From the NCBI GenBank assembly GCA_003663115.1, contig QMZJ01000091.1:1-5383 (forward strand): a DNA stretch of 5,383 bases, written 5' to 3'. The notes under the pieces were generated by a model. It saw only the letters and a list, made by a program, of their open reading frames with translations. It made no database searches and was not told the DNA's origin. Numbering within the stretch: position 1 is the first letter of the stretch; the number at the start of each line of letters is the position of its first letter. Position numbers and translations under genes: made by a program. The DNA is from Candidatus Altarchaeales archaeon (lineage in GTDB: Archaea > Altiarchaeota > Altiarchaeia > IMC4 > QMZM01). This document shows, piece by piece, positions 5,141-5,383 of this stretch.

Positions 5141-5383
5141 ATGATTATAGAAATATCTTGGGAAAATTTTAGGAAAATATCACTTGCGACTTTAACTCAA
5201 ACATTTTTTTTGAGATTAAATGATAGAATAGAGATATATATGCCACATGGAGCAAATACATTAAGAAGCAATATTTGGCTGACAGAATTTACAGAAGAAG
5301 AATATGAAAACATTTTAAGAGATTATCTTTCTGACAGCATGGAGATAATAAGAATAACAAACAACCCATTTAACAGGAAAATA
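5141..5383 (+). CDS. Partial (3'-truncated) gene of unknown function, first 81 codons
   Basis: The frame opens at ATG 5141 behind a consensus AGGAGG and stays open to the last base, so the end is missing. The visible protein begins MIIEISWENFRKISLATLTQ and includes RIEIYMPHGANTLRSNIW, then an acidic helix-like stretch LTEFTEEEYENILRDYLSDS, then MEIIRITNNPFNRKI. I do not recognise it. It contains Trp, Phe and Tyr and alternates likely short strands with one helix, unlike the Ser/Thr-rich beta proteins before it. There is no signal peptide or membrane segment. An eleven-base gap from the fibre gene suggests co-expression, so a small virion or fibre-associated protein is plausible but unproven. 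A run of eight T at 5204-5211 encodes Phe-Phe-Leu and is a possible site of sequencing or replication slippage. Confidence 0.75.
   Translation, partial: MIIEISWENFRKISLATLTQTFFLRLNDRIEIYMPHGANTLRSNIWLTEFTEEEYENILRDYLSDSMEIIRITNNPFNRKI

Noticed and set aside
5204..5211. Run of eight T as a programmed frameshift site
   Set aside because: A T-TTT-TTG slip is possible in principle, but the -1 frame stops at TGA 5221-5223 and the +1 frame stops almost at once, so neither gives a meaningful product. The normal frame stays open.

Overview
The window is about 35% G+C by hand estimate. All five coding regions lie on the + strand and are tightly packed. It reads as part of the virion-structure (tail, fibre or appendage) cassette of a tailed bacteriophage, or of a provirus, infecting an AT-rich host. 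The grounds are the large Ser/Thr/Asn/Gly-rich beta-structured proteins with no signal peptides, the near-absent spacers, the Shine-Dalgarno sites before the genes, and phrases I know from protein families common in uncultured environmental phage contigs. I see no replication, lysis, packaging, integrase, tRNA, CRISPR or transposase feature, so neither the phage group nor the host can be fixed. Arginine is coded almost only by AGA/AGG, isoleucine often by ATA, and stops are TAA (three) and TAG (one).

Layout: (1) 1-951, the 3' part of a gene running in from the left edge, a right-handed beta-helix followed by an Ig/transthyretin-like domain. (2) 952-1014, a 63-base spacer holding a strong ribosome binding site. 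(3) 1015-3510, an 831-residue multi-domain virion protein with two copies of a 'TSGA' beta module, a possible calcium loop, and a C-terminal module shared with the fourth gene. (4) 3511-3693, a 60-residue basic coiled-coil protein starting on the base after the previous stop. (5) 3696-5129, a 477-residue fibre-like protein with a helical N-terminus, the shared module, a beta-helix and a phage-type 'VWDE...SDH...GSTG' tail. (6) 5141-5383, the first 81 codons of an unrecognised gene that runs off the right edge.

With gaps of 63, 0, 2 and 11 bases the genes are probably co-transcribed and partly translationally coupled. The likely joint product is a surface-exposed fibre or appendage: two beta-helix proteins, one large modular protein, and a small helical protein that may help assembly. 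This is inference from architecture and position.

The most unusual signal is compositional. GATC, GTAC and CTAG are each absent from all 5,383 bases although their component trinucleotides are common, and CpG is far below expectation. This suggests selection by restriction enzymes or inherited host bias. I did not find a convincing new enzymatic or defence system here.
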